A DNA stretch of 10,065 bases from DATIBL01 sp035457505 (GCA_035457505.1 DATIBL010000031.1:1-10065), one strand, 5' to 3'. Shown: positions 1 to 6,700, counted from the stretch's first letter. Notes: a model not told the origin generated them from the letters alone. Numbers and translations: made by a program.

Positions 1-188
1 ATCTGGATCGCAAGGCATATGGTGCCGATCCCGCAAAGCTGATCGCGCTCAAGACCAAACAAATGACGCAGGCGGTGAAGATCCTCGATTTTGAGACCGC
101 CGCGATCCTGCGCGACGAGATCCGCATCCTCGAAGGTTCCGCACCGAAGGCCAAAGCGGGGCCGAAGAAGCCAAAATCGTTGCGCTGA
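1..188 (+). CDS. uvrB: UvrABC excinuclease subunit B, C-terminal end (partial)
   Basis: This is the last 61 codons of a gene that begins left of the window, read from base 3 to a TGA at 186-188. The peptide LDRKAYGADPAKL is followed by a typical UVR motif, including DFETAAILRDEIRIL, the C-terminal helical hairpin that UvrB shares with UvrC and through which the two proteins meet. A short Lys/Pro-rich tail follows. UvrB is the damage-verifying helicase-like subunit: UvrA loads it on DNA and UvrC then cuts on both sides of the lesion. A UVR motif alone also occurs in UvrC and in ClpC-like proteins. UvrB is preferred because the motif lies at the extreme C-terminus after an LDRKAYG-like linker and because uvrA and uvrC follow in the same window. 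The helicase domains are outside the window. Confidence 0.85.
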   Translation, partial: LDRKAYGADPAKLIALKTKQMTQAVKILDFETAAILRDEIRILEGSAPKAKAGPKKPKSLR

Positions 189-207
189 TGTGCGTGTTTG
201 CTAGCAT
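180..207 (+). promoter_or_regulatory. Putative promoter of the 196-codon gene
   Basis: TTGCGC (180-185) lies 16 bp before TAGCAT (202-207), which is 15 nt before the ATG at 223. The -35 box overlaps the last uvrB codons. It matches the TTGCnn/TAnnnT pattern seen before several other genes here. The predicted start leaves a leader of about 9 nt with no Shine-Dalgarno site. Read-through from uvrB is also possible, since no terminator separates the two genes. Confidence 0.4.
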
Positions 208-222
208 GGGGCAAGATGCTCC

Positions 223-813
223 ATGCGAGTTCGTCTCGTGCCAAAGAAAACAACCGTGTACCTCATCGAAGAGAGTGCGTTCTTTGCGATCCTGCTTCTC
301 CGCGGAATTGCAGATCGACTTACATCGATCACTCGACGGGGGACCAAGACGCAACCGGCAGTCTCATTTCCGCACCTTCTCAGTGCGATGGACAGCATCG
401 TGATCCTTCTGCTCTCGCATCTTTCGGTCACCGAACTGCGCGCGGTTGAGATCGATCTCTCGGTCCGTCACGGTATCACCTTCGATGCCGGGCTCACGTT
501 CGAGCCCGATCCATCGCAGCCGCCCGGTTCGCCTTTGCCGCAATCGAAGCCTCTCCAGGTTTCGCTACCGGAGCTCGTTGATTGCGTCGCTATGCTCTAT
601 CTCATGATCGATCTGTACTTCGATCTCGCTGATCTTGAGAGTAAGGACCCTACGCGGGTTGAAGCTGGCATGCTTGCGTCGCCCGCGCTCCAGGCGCTCG
701 CATTGCAGCTCTCTGGGTGCATTCTTCTCGATAAAACGATTCGTGCGCACTTTCGTACATATCGCGCATCGGACGAAGCGAAGAAGGTCGGTGATCTGGT
801 CGCTCTCATCTGA
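223..813 (+). CDS. Hypothetical protein, 196 aa, downstream of uvrB
   Basis: I do not recognise this protein. The frame is open from an in-frame TAG at 202-204, so the ATG at 223 is the first possible ATG, and it runs to TGA at 811-813, just before an intrinsic terminator. Codon choice is like that of the neighbouring genes, with many CTC, ATC, GCG and GAT codons, which supports real coding. The N-terminal part (about 1-75) is mixed hydrophobic and helical, with no signal peptide or clear membrane segment. Residues about 94-111 are a Pro/Ser-rich linker, and a Leu/Ala-rich helical C-terminal half follows (about 114-196). This suggests two small helical domains joined by a flexible linker. It begins 34 nt after the uvrB stop and probably shares transcripts with it. 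A role in repair is only guilt by association. A later start at Met56 (388) is possible. Confidence 0.65.
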   Translation: MRVRLVPKKTTVYLIEESAFFAILLLRGIADRLTSITRRGTKTQPAVSFPHLLSAMDSIVILLLSHLSVTELRAVEIDLSVRHGITFDAGLTFEPDPSQPPGSPLPQSKPLQVSLPELVDCVAMLYLMIDLYFDLADLESKDPTRVEAGMLASPALQALALQLSGCILLDKTIRAHFRTYRASDEAKKVGDLVALI

Positions 814-816
814 AAC

Positions 817-842
817 AAAACCGTGGATATCCGCGGTTTTTT
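817..842 (+). terminator. Intrinsic terminator after the 196-codon gene
   Basis: AAACCGTGG (818-826), loop ATAT, then CCGCGGTTT (831-839) form a 9-bp stem with one T-G wobble. The 3' arm runs into a T-tract (837-842). It begins 3 nt after the TGA at 811-813. It ends the uvrB-side transcript and separates it from the FIST promoter 25 nt downstream. Confidence 0.85.
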
Positions 843-864
843 CTGTGTTTTCTCTGCTCTCACA

Positions 865-888
865 TGGTATACTCGAAGCATTCGGGAG
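865..888 (+). promoter_or_regulatory. Extended -10 promoter and Shine-Dalgarno site of the FIST gene
   Basis: TATACT (868-873) is preceded by TGG (865-867), giving an extended -10 of the TGnTATAAT type. No good -35 box is seen at the right spacing, which an extended -10 can tolerate. A GGGAG Shine-Dalgarno-like site (884-888) lies 6 nt before the ATG at 895. The predicted leader is short, about 15 nt. This is the clearest ribosome-binding site in the window and it decides the start of the next gene. Confidence 0.6.
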
Positions 889-894
889 ATCCGG

Positions 895-2091
895 ATGCTT
901 CTCTCTTCTTTCTCTATGATTGCCGCAAGCGTTGGGATCGGTGCAGCAGACAATGCGTACAAGGCTGGCGCCGAGGCCTGCGCAGACGCGCTCGAAAATC
1001 TCCCCGACAAAAAGGCAGACCTTTTGCTTGTCTTTGGGTCCATCACCTTCGACCAGGACAAAATGATCGAGGGCATCAAGGCGATCGCGCCGGATACGCC
1101 GATGGTGGGATGTTCGACGGCTGGCGAGATCTCCACCGAAGGCCTCTCGACCTCGAAGACGGTCGTCATTATGGCGATCAAATCGGACCAGATGCGCTTT
1201 CATACCGCTGCGGGGCACCACATCCTTTGGAATTCGCGGCAGGCGGGGACCGACCTTGCGAGTACGATTCAATACAACTCGCGCAATTACGCCAGCTCGG
1301 CGCTTGTGTTTGCCGATGTGATCTCCGGAGGCGGCGAGGAGACCATTGCGGGTATGCAGGAGCGGCTCGGCATCCATTTCCCGCTTTTTGGCGGGGCGGC
1401 GAGCGATGACCTGCTTTTTTTCGAGACCTATCAATATCTCGACGGAAAAGTGTTTTCCGGTTCCGCGGTCGGGGTCGGATTCTCGGGGGATTATCACGTC
1501 GCCGGAATTTTGTCGCATGGATTTTTCCCGATCGGACTTTCGCACAAGGTCACCCGCTCTCAGGGGGGGACGCTCTACGAGCTCGACGGGCTGCCTGCAG
1601 TATCGGTCTACACCGATTACTTCGGTGAGGAGCATGTCGGCGAGCTGCGCGAGGGTTTGCTTTCGAATCTCGCAGTCAACTATCCGCTTGGCGTTTTTCT
1701 GCCGGGCTCGAGCGATGCGATCATCCGTACTCCGGTGTTTGTCGATCGCAAAGGCGCGATGACGTTCACTGCCGCGATTCCCGAAGGCTCTGAGGTGCGC
1801 CTGATGATCTCCGGCAAAGAAGAGGGCCTCGAGAGTGCAGAGACCGCCGCGCGCAATCTGCTTGCGTCGCTCGGCGGACAGCAGCCCAAGGCCGTGCTCG
1901 TCATCAACTCTGTCGCGCGCAAGAAGATGCTCGGACTCGATGCCGACGAAGAGATCCACATCATTCAAAACGTGATCGGCCGCGATGTTCCGATGGCCGG
2001 ATTCTATAGTTATGCGCAAGTTGGAGGACCGTATGTCGATCGCGTCCCATTTCATAACGGCGGGATCATGATCGTCGCGCTTGCCGAATAG
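895..2091 (+). CDS. Stand-alone FIST-domain (FIST_N + FIST_C) sensor protein
   Basis: A 398-aa soluble protein made of FIST_N and FIST_C domains, proposed ligand-sensing modules found alone or joined to kinases, chemoreceptors and cyclases. Hallmarks seen are VGCSTAGEI (71-79), FGGAASDD (165-172), AVGVGFSGD shortly after, and GFYSYAQVGG near the C-terminus (369-378), where family members usually have a GFYTYGEI-like motif. There is no signal peptide or membrane segment, so it should act in the cytoplasm. The frame stays open upstream to an ATG at 823, but that ATG lies inside the terminator hairpin and upstream of the promoter. ATG 895 has a Shine-Dalgarno site at good spacing and puts the first FIST strand (VGIGAADN) where the family begins. 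ATG 916 lacks such a site. A histidine kinase gene starts 26 nt later, and the cluster ends in glutamate dehydrogenase. The ligand is unknown; an amino acid is a reasonable guess from family context. Confidence 0.9.
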   Translation: MLLSSFSMIAASVGIGAADNAYKAGAEACADALENLPDKKADLLLVFGSITFDQDKMIEGIKAIAPDTPMVGCSTAGEISTEGLSTSKTVVIMAIKSDQMRFHTAAGHHILWNSRQAGTDLASTIQYNSRNYASSALVFADVISGGGEETIAGMQERLGIHFPLFGGAASDDLLFFETYQYLDGKVFSGSAVGVGFSGDYHVAGILSHGFFPIGLSHKVTRSQGGTLYELDGLPAVSVYTDYFGEEHVGELREGLLSNLAVNYPLGVFLPGSSDAIIRTPVFVDRKGAMTFTAAIPEGSEVRLMISGKEEGLESAETAARNLLASLGGQQPKAVLVINSVARKKMLGLDADEEIHIIQNVIGRDVPMAGFYSYAQVGGPYVDRVPFHNGGIMIVALAE

Positions 2092-2109
2092 GTCTCGCGC
2101 CGATACCAT
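2081..2109 (+). promoter_or_regulatory. Putative promoter of the histidine kinase gene (leaderless type)
   Basis: TTGCCG (2081-2086), a 17-bp spacer and TACCAT (2104-2109) lie so that the -10 box ends 8 nt before the ATG at 2118. The expected RNA start would fall at or next to that ATG. The -35 box overlaps the last codons of the FIST gene. No Shine-Dalgarno site precedes the ATG. Read-through from the FIST promoter is also likely. Confidence 0.45.
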
Positions 2110-2117
2110 AAACACGT

Positions 2118-3569
2118 ATGGGGCACGTTCCAAGCGTAGGCAGCAGACTCAATTCCACGACATGGATCGTGGATGCACGCTGGTATTACGCCACGCTCGC
2201 GTTCTTGCTCGGACTCATCACAGAGCGCAACGTCGAAAGTCAGGGATTCTACGACGCAGCGCTTTTTGCGATGTATGGCGCGATCCTCGTGCTGAATGGA
2301 TTTTTCCATTTCGTGATCCGCGATCCCGCACGGACAGAGCAGCTCTCCAAGCACGTCAATTCGCTCAACATGGCCCAGATCGGACTTGATCTGCTCTTCT
2401 TCCTTGTCGTGACGATCATTACCGGCAGCGGCGTCGAGAGCATTGCGCATTCCTTCTTCTTCATTCCGATCATTGTTTCGACGATCCTTTTCGGTTTTCG
2501 CGGAGCGATCACTGTCGCAGGTGTTTCCGGACTCTTCGTCCTGATCACCGTGCTCATTAATTATGATTTCTTCGCATATCTTTACGCTACGGCTCGCGGG
2601 TTTCCGACCGAGAACCCGGCTGCATCCGGCCTTCTCTGGGTCGAGCTCGTAAAGGCGGGAATTCTCTTCATCATTTACCTGATGACGGGATTCTTCGGCG
2701 GATATATTTCGCGGTTGATGCGTGCACGCGACCTTCTCTTGATCGAACAGATCGAAAAAAGCGAGCAACAGGTCGCGCAGCTCGAAGCACTGACTAAAGA
2801 GTTCGATCACTCCGCGAAGCTGCTTGTGCGCCGCGATCTTGAGCTTTCGAATGCCAACCAAAAACTCACGCAGCTCGATCAGATGAAATCCGAGATCATC
2901 TCCGTTGTCGCGCATCAGCTCCGCACGCCGCTTTCTGCGATCAAATGGACGCTGAAGATGCTCGTCGACGGTGATGTCGGGTCGATCACCGATGAGCAGA
3001 AGACGCTGCTTGAGAAAGGATACGAATCCAACGAGCGCATGATCACGCTCATCAATGACATGCTTTCGGTGGATCGGCTTGAATCTGGTAAATTCAAATA
3101 CAGTTTCGTCCCAGTACAGTTCGAGGAGCTTGTGAGCGGCATGATCGAAGAACTGCTTCCGGTCGCGACGCAGAAGAACGTACGTATCGAGTTCATGCAC
3201 CCAGAGAAGGATCTGCAGAAGATCAAGGTCGATCCCGACAAGATGCGCGATGTGCTCCAGAATCTGATCGACAATGCGGTAAAATACTCCAACCCCGGGG
3301 GTGTTGTGAGCGTCCGTGTGGCCGAAGAGGACAACATGCTCCATTTTTCGGTCAAAGACGCGGGCATCGGGATTCCGCAGGATCAGCAAGAAAAGATCTT
3401 CTCGCGTTTCTTCCGTGCGACCAATGCGATCCATATGCAGACCGACGGTTCGGGACTTGGGCTCTTTATCGCGCAGAGCGTGGTCAAGCGTCATGGCGGC
3501 CGGATCTGGTTCGAGAGCGCCGAGCAAACCGGCACCACCTTCCACGTCAGCTTGCCGTTTTCCCAGTAG
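2118..3569 (+). CDS. Membrane sensor histidine kinase (6 TM, coiled coil, HisKA, HATPase_c)
   Basis: A 483-aa two-component sensor kinase. Six hydrophobic segments (about 22-35, 48-67, 87-104, 111-127, 129-148, 174-197) form a membrane module with little extramembrane loop, so the input may be a membrane state, a small molecule or a partner protein. A charged coiled coil (about 200-255) leads to the HisKA domain. The phospho-accepting His is H266 in AHQLRTPL. The ATPase domain shows the N box (N382 in NLIDNAVKYS), the G1 box DAGIGIP (414-420) and the G2 box GSGLGL (444-449). All catalytic features are intact. No HAMP or PAS domain is visible. Its likely partner is the REC-REC regulator 61 nt downstream. 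The FIST gene just upstream could supply a ligand signal to this kinase. ATG 2118 is chosen because promoter boxes abut it and it leaves a complete first TM; no Shine-Dalgarno site is present. Confidence 0.93.
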   Translation: MGHVPSVGSRLNSTTWIVDARWYYATLAFLLGLITERNVESQGFYDAALFAMYGAILVLNGFFHFVIRDPARTEQLSKHVNSLNMAQIGLDLLFFLVVTIITGSGVESIAHSFFFIPIIVSTILFGFRGAITVAGVSGLFVLITVLINYDFFAYLYATARGFPTENPAASGLLWVELVKAGILFIIYLMTGFFGGYISRLMRARDLLLIEQIEKSEQQVAQLEALTKEFDHSAKLLVRRDLELSNANQKLTQLDQMKSEIISVVAHQLRTPLSAIKWTLKMLVDGDVGSITDEQKTLLEKGYESNERMITLINDMLSVDRLESGKFKYSFVPVQFEELVSGMIEELLPVATQKNVRIEFMHPEKDLQKIKVDPDKMRDVLQNLIDNAVKYSNPGGVVSVRVAEEDNMLHFSVKDAGIGIPQDQQEKIFSRFFRATNAIHMQTDGSGLGLFIAQSVVKRHGGRIWFESAEQTGTTFHVSLPFSQ

Positions 3570-3587
3570 GGAACGCTAGTATATACT
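3558..3587 (+). promoter_or_regulatory. Possible promoter of the response-regulator/gdhA pair
   Basis: TATACT (3582-3587) is a good -10 hexamer and is identical to that of the FIST gene. A weak TTTTCC (3558-3563) lies 18 bp upstream. The predicted leader before the ATG at 3631 is about 37 nt and has no Shine-Dalgarno site. Support is moderate for the -10 box only. Confidence 0.4.
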
Positions 3588-3630
3588 GGAGTCCATCTTC
3601 TCCGACTTCAGAAATTCATCACCTCACATT

Positions 3631-4449
3631 ATGACAGACCCGCTTCCCATGATCTTCGTTGTCGATGCCGACCAGGCCTTTCGCGAAACGCTGCGAGAGG
3701 AATTGTCTGCGGCTGGATATGGCGTATCTGTGTTCGAAAGCGGCACAGAGGCGTTCTCTGCCATCGAGGCATCAGTCCCCGAAATGGTCGTCCTCGCGAT
3801 CGAGCTTCCGGATCAAAGCGGGCTTGATATTCTTGCGACGATCCGCTCCGATGCCGATGAGCGCGTCGCCAAGCTCCCCACCGTTGTGATCTCCGCGTCA
3901 GGTGCGCTCGGGGAGATCTCGGAGGCGATCAAGCTCCGCATCAGCGATTACATCGTGCGGCAGACCTATCGCCCGGGCGATCTTCCGGCCAAGGTGCGCA
4001 AACATCTCGCGAACACTGGCGGTATTCCTGCGGGGCCAGCGACCGCCACGGCGGCTCCGATTCATGAGATGAGCATTCTGATCGTCGAGGATGACAAATT
4101 CCTCCGCGATCTGGCCGTACAGAAGCTCGAGAAGGAAGGGATAAAAACCTTTGCCGCAATGGATGGCGAGCAGGGGATCGCAATCGCGACAAAGGAGATC
4201 CCCGATGTCGTTCTACTCGATATTCTTCTTCCGGGTATCGATGGTTTTGAGGTGCTGACCCGCATCAAGCAGGACCCGGCGCTCGTGAAGACCACGGTGA
4301 TCATGCTTTCGAATTTTGGCCAGCGCGAGGATATTGATCGTGCCAAAAAACTCGGCGCGGAGCAGTTTCTCATCAAAGCAAGCTATACCTTGGACGAGAT
4401 CATCCAGGAGGTGAAGAAGGTAATCAGCCGTAAGCAGCATCCCGCATGA
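3631..4449 (+). CDS. Response regulator with two receiver domains (degenerate REC1 + intact REC2)
   Basis: A 272-aa protein made only of two receiver domains, joined by an Ala/Pro/Thr-rich linker near residues 133-147. REC2 (about 148-268) has every active-site residue: acidic pair E153/D154, phospho-acceptor D197 in VVLLDILLPG, S227 in the Thr/Ser position and K249 in FLIKAS. REC1 (about 6-130) has the fold pattern, but the acceptor position is Ala56 (VVLAIELP), the second pocket acid is Ala13 (VVDADQ), and the conserved Lys is replaced by Arg in YIVRQT. It should not be phosphorylated. There is no DNA-binding, enzymatic or HPt domain, so output must be by protein contact, in the manner of CheY or Spo0F-type regulators. 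It sits between the histidine kinase, its likely phosphodonor, and gdhA, whose ATG overlaps its TGA (ATGA). The start at 3631 covers the first REC1 strand; Met7 (3649) would cut into it. Confidence 0.92.
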   Translation: MTDPLPMIFVVDADQAFRETLREELSAAGYGVSVFESGTEAFSAIEASVPEMVVLAIELPDQSGLDILATIRSDADERVAKLPTVVISASGALGEISEAIKLRISDYIVRQTYRPGDLPAKVRKHLANTGGIPAGPATATAAPIHEMSILIVEDDKFLRDLAVQKLEKEGIKTFAAMDGEQGIAIATKEIPDVVLLDILLPGIDGFEVLTRIKQDPALVKTTVIMLSNFGQREDIDRAKKLGAEQFLIKASYTLDEIIQEVKKVISRKQHPA

Positions 4450-5807
4450 TCGCACGAGGAAAAGTCGTGGATCACGCGATCGAGTCGTTCATGGACGACA
4501 TTGCAAAGCGCAATCCAGGTGAACCCGAGTTCCACCAGGCTGTCTCAGAAGTCGCCGAAGCTGTTTTGCCGTATATTGCCGATCATCCCGAGTACGCATC
4601 TGCGCGGATCTTTGAGCGCATGGTCGAGCCGGAGCGCATCGTGATCTTCCGTGTGCCGTGGGTGAATGACGCTGGCGAGATCCAGGTTGCGCGAGGATAT
4701 CGCGTGCAGTTCTCAAGCGCGATCGGTCCCTACAAGGGCGGCCTGCGCTTCCATCCGACCGTCAATCTAAGCGTGCTCAAATTCCTCGGATTCGAGCAGA
4801 TCTTCAAGAACGCGCTGACGACGCTTCCGCTCGGCGGGGGAAAGGGCGGCTCCGATTTCGATCCCAAGAGCAAGTCCGATGCCGAAGTGATGCGATTCTG
4901 TCAGTCATTTATGACCGAGCTCTATCGCCATATTGGCGAGGATACCGACGTCCCGGCGGGCGATATCGGCGTGGGTGCGCGCGAGGTGGGATACTTGTTC
5001 GGCCAGTACAAGCGCATCCGTGCGACGCACACCGGTGTTCTCACTGGAAAAGGCTTCGGATGGGGCGGCTCGCTCCTTCGACCCGAGGCAACGGGCTACG
5101 GCTGCATCTATTTTGCTGAAGAAATGCTCGCGCGGGCTGGACAGTCGATCCGCGGCAAGAAAATCGCGATCTCTGGTTCGGGAAATGTCGCGCTTGGGGC
5201 GGCGGAGAAAGCGCTTGATCTTGGAGCAGCTGTCATCACGCTTTCGGATTCTGAAGGAACGATCCACGACCCAGAAGGGATCACTGCCGAGAAGCTTGCG
5301 TTCGTCAAAGATCTCAAAAATATCCGCAGAGGGAGAATTCGCGAGTACGCTGAGCGCTTCAGGGTTGAGTTCCACGAACGAGGGAAACCCTGGACGATCG
5401 CGTGCGACGTCGCGATTCCCTGCGCGACGCAGAATGAACTCGATGAGCGCGACGCGGCAACGCTTGTGAAGCATGGGGTGATCGCGGTCGCCGAAGGTGC
5501 CAACATGCCGTGTTCGCCCGAAGCTGTCCGAACATTCCAGAGCGCAAACGTACTCTTTTCACCCGGAAAAGCTTCAAATGCCGGCGGTGTTGCCACCAGC
5601 GGCCTCGAAATGTCTCAAAACAGTGTCCGGATCTCCTGGACTGCTGACGAAGTAGACGCGAAACTCCGCGAGATCATGCGCGGGATTCATGGCACCTGCG
5701 TACGCTATGGCACGAACGACGATGGTTCCATCGATTATGTTCGCGGCGCGAATATCGGCGGATTCGTGCGCGTCGCCGACGCAATGCTCGCACAGGGTGT
5801 CGTATAA
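4446..5807 (+). CDS. gdhA: Glutamate dehydrogenase, hexameric NADP-type
   Basis: A 453-aa enzyme that interconverts 2-oxoglutarate plus ammonium and L-glutamate with NAD(P)H. It follows E. coli GdhA closely from end to end, offset by about +5 residues. Substrate-site lysines are K97 (GPYKGGLRFHP), K121 (FKNAL) and catalytic K133 (GGGKGGSD); the catalytic Asp is D173 (PAGDIGVG). The Rossmann loop is GSGNVA (244-249), and the second strand ends in LSDSEG (266-271), close to the ASDSSG of NADP-dependent E. coli GdhA, so NADPH use and an assimilatory role are likely but not proven. The length matches the roughly 450-aa hexameric class. The ATG overlaps the regulator's TGA with no separate Shine-Dalgarno site, which suggests translational coupling. 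A strong terminator begins 7 nt after the TAA. Being last in a FIST-kinase-regulator block, it may be an output or a feedback partner of that module. Confidence 0.96.
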   Translation: MIARGKVVDHAIESFMDDIAKRNPGEPEFHQAVSEVAEAVLPYIADHPEYASARIFERMVEPERIVIFRVPWVNDAGEIQVARGYRVQFSSAIGPYKGGLRFHPTVNLSVLKFLGFEQIFKNALTTLPLGGGKGGSDFDPKSKSDAEVMRFCQSFMTELYRHIGEDTDVPAGDIGVGAREVGYLFGQYKRIRATHTGVLTGKGFGWGGSLLRPEATGYGCIYFAEEMLARAGQSIRGKKIAISGSGNVALGAAEKALDLGAAVITLSDSEGTIHDPEGITAEKLAFVKDLKNIRRGRIREYAERFRVEFHERGKPWTIACDVAIPCATQNELDERDAATLVKHGVIAVAEGANMPCSPEAVRTFQSANVLFSPGKASNAGGVATSGLEMSQNSVRISWTADEVDAKLREIMRGIHGTCVRYGTNDDGSIDYVRGANIGGFVRVADAMLAQGVV

Positions 5808-5813
5808 TGCGGA

Positions 5814-5842
5814 GATTGATCGGCTCCCGATCAATCCTTTTT
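5814..5842 (+). terminator. Strong intrinsic terminator after gdhA
   Basis: GATTGATCGG (5814-5823), loop CTC, and the exact reverse complement CCGATCAATC (5827-5836) form a perfect 10-bp stem followed by CTTTTTCTT. It closes the plus-strand block. The right arm and T-tract also encode the stop codon and Lys-rich tail of the converging EEP gene. There is no T-tract on the other side, so it should work in the plus direction only. Confidence 0.92.
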
Positions 5843-6631
5843 CTTGGATGCTTCCCGCTCAGGATGCGCAGTAAGCTCAAGCGTGGCAAGCAGCGGGAGA
5901 TGATCCGACACGCGTGAATCGATCGTGGCGTACTCGATGATCTTGAAATGCTTGGACGGGAAGATCCAGTCGATGCGACGTTTTGTTTTGGGATAGGTGA
6001 TCTGCGAGTTGTCGTGATGCGCATGGGCAAAGATCGGCAGGCCTTTCACGAGTGTTTCCAGGCTTCTGTCGAGCGGTCGTGCAAAATGCGAATTAAAATC
6101 GCCGGAAAGAATGAACGGCGTATCGATTGCGCGGAAATGCTCGATGATCTCGTTCATCTGCTTTTCCCGCGTCGCACGCGAAAGAATGTTGATCCACGTC
6201 GCATGGATCGACGCCACAGAGATCACTTTGCCGCTCGGGAGCTCGATCTCGCAAAAGACGAATCCTTTGCGCGGGGTGGGGAATGTCTTTCGAAACGGAC
6301 GCGAGACGGCTTTTTTGATCGGATGCTTGGAGAGGATCGCTGTGCCGTAGACGGCCTTTTTGGCGCTCACGTGATCGCCGAAGAACGCATAGGGATATCC
6401 GGTCATCTGCTGGAGCTGATCGAGCTGGTCCACGTAGTCCGAGAGCCAGGCATGCTGGTCGATCTCCTGCAGCGCGACGATATCTGCCCCGGAATCCTTC
6501 ACGAGCGCAGCGATTCGCTCCAGATTGCGGAGGATCTTGGCACGCGGAACCTTTACGGGAACGAGCGGGGTCACGGTATGGCGGCCGTGCATCATATTGA
6601 GCGAAAGGACGGTGACGCGCTTCCGATGCAT
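5831..6631 (-). CDS. Endonuclease/exonuclease/phosphatase (EEP) family protein
   Basis: A 266-aa metal-dependent phosphodiesterase of the DNase I/ExoIII-like EEP fold. Expected catalytic residues, numbered from the chosen start, are all seen: N12 (LSLNMMHG), E56 (ALQEID), Y95 (VYGTAILSK), H143 (SIHATW), D178/N180 (LSGDFNS), D221 (RRIDWIFPS) and D243/H244 (SDHLPLLATLEL). The family includes AP endonucleases, DNases, inositol-phosphate phosphatases and sphingomyelinases; sequence alone does not fix the substrate. No signal peptide is seen, so it is probably cytoplasmic. The frame is open upstream to an ATG at 6769, but that would overlap uvrA by 63 bp, cross both promoters and add 46 residues before the first EEP strand; ATG 6631 begins right at that strand. 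It diverges from uvrA over 75 bp, which makes a nucleic-acid role plausible. The Lys-rich tail and stop lie in the gdhA terminator. Confidence 0.92.
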   Translation of the reverse strand: MHRKRVTVLSLNMMHGRHTVTPLVPVKVPRAKILRNLERIAALVKDSGADIVALQEIDQHAWLSDYVDQLDQLQQMTGYPYAFFGDHVSAKKAVYGTAILSKHPIKKAVSRPFRKTFPTPRKGFVFCEIELPSGKVISVASIHATWINILSRATREKQMNEIIEHFRAIDTPFILSGDFNSHFARPLDRSLETLVKGLPIFAHAHHDNSQITYPKTKRRIDWIFPSKHFKIIEYATIDSRVSDHLPLLATLELTAHPEREASKKKD

Positions 6632-6638
6632 ATCGTCG

Positions 6639-6667
6639 AGCTTACCATTTGCAACGTTTTTGCGCAC
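6639..6667 (-). promoter_or_regulatory. Putative promoter of the EEP gene (leaderless type)
   Basis: Read on the minus strand, GTGCGC (6667-6662), a 17-bp spacer and TAAGCT (6644-6639) end 7 nt before the ATG at 6631. Both boxes are weak taken alone. Support comes mainly from sharing the geometry of the other promoters here. No Shine-Dalgarno site is present. Confidence 0.3.
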
Positions 6668-6671
6668 GGTT

Positions 6672-6700
6672 TTGCGAAACTTGTCAAAAGCGGTTAGGAT
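6672..6700 (+). promoter_or_regulatory. Putative promoter of uvrA (leaderless type)
   Basis: TTGCGA (6672-6677), a 17-bp spacer and TAGGAT (6695-6700) end 6 nt before the ATG at 6707, so RNA should start at about the ATG itself. There is no Shine-Dalgarno site. It lies in the 75-bp divergent region shared with the EEP gene. I see no clear palindromic operator such as a LexA box. Confidence 0.5.

Noticed and set aside
823..894. A longer N-terminus for the FIST protein starting at ATG 823
   Set aside because: The ATG lies inside the terminator stem and upstream of the -10 box. The added 24 residues match nothing in the family, and ATG 895 has a Shine-Dalgarno site.
565..2133. A 522-codon open frame on the minus strand
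   Set aside because: It is antisense to the FIST gene and part of the 196-codon gene. It crosses the terminator and promoter, and its product is rich in Arg, His and Asp with no family motifs. It is a by-product of the codon bias of the real genes.
2052..3545. A 497-codon open frame on the minus strand
   Set aside because: It is fully antisense to the histidine kinase, whose H, N, G1 and G2 boxes are all present on the plus strand. Its product is a highly charged low-complexity sequence.
3588..3603. GGAG...CTCC hairpin in the leader before the response regulator
   Set aside because: It has only a 4-bp stem with an 8-nt loop and no T-tract. It is too weak to call a terminator or regulatory element.
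4446..4449. ATGA overlap of the response regulator and gdhA as a possible frameshift fusion
   Set aside because: Both proteins are complete at this boundary: REC2 ends normally and GDH begins as in E. coli. It is an ordinary translational-coupling overlap.
5803..5808. A perfect TATAAT at the gdhA stop codon
   Set aside because: There is no -35 box at the right spacing, and a terminator follows directly, with only the 3' end of an opposite-strand gene beyond. It is probably chance from the GTA TAA T codons.
6682..6687. A perfect TTGACA on the minus strand upstream of the EEP gene
   Set aside because: At 16-18 bp downstream the sequence is GCGCAA, CGCAAA or GCAAAA, none resembling a -10 box. 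A weaker pair nearer the ATG fits the local geometry better.
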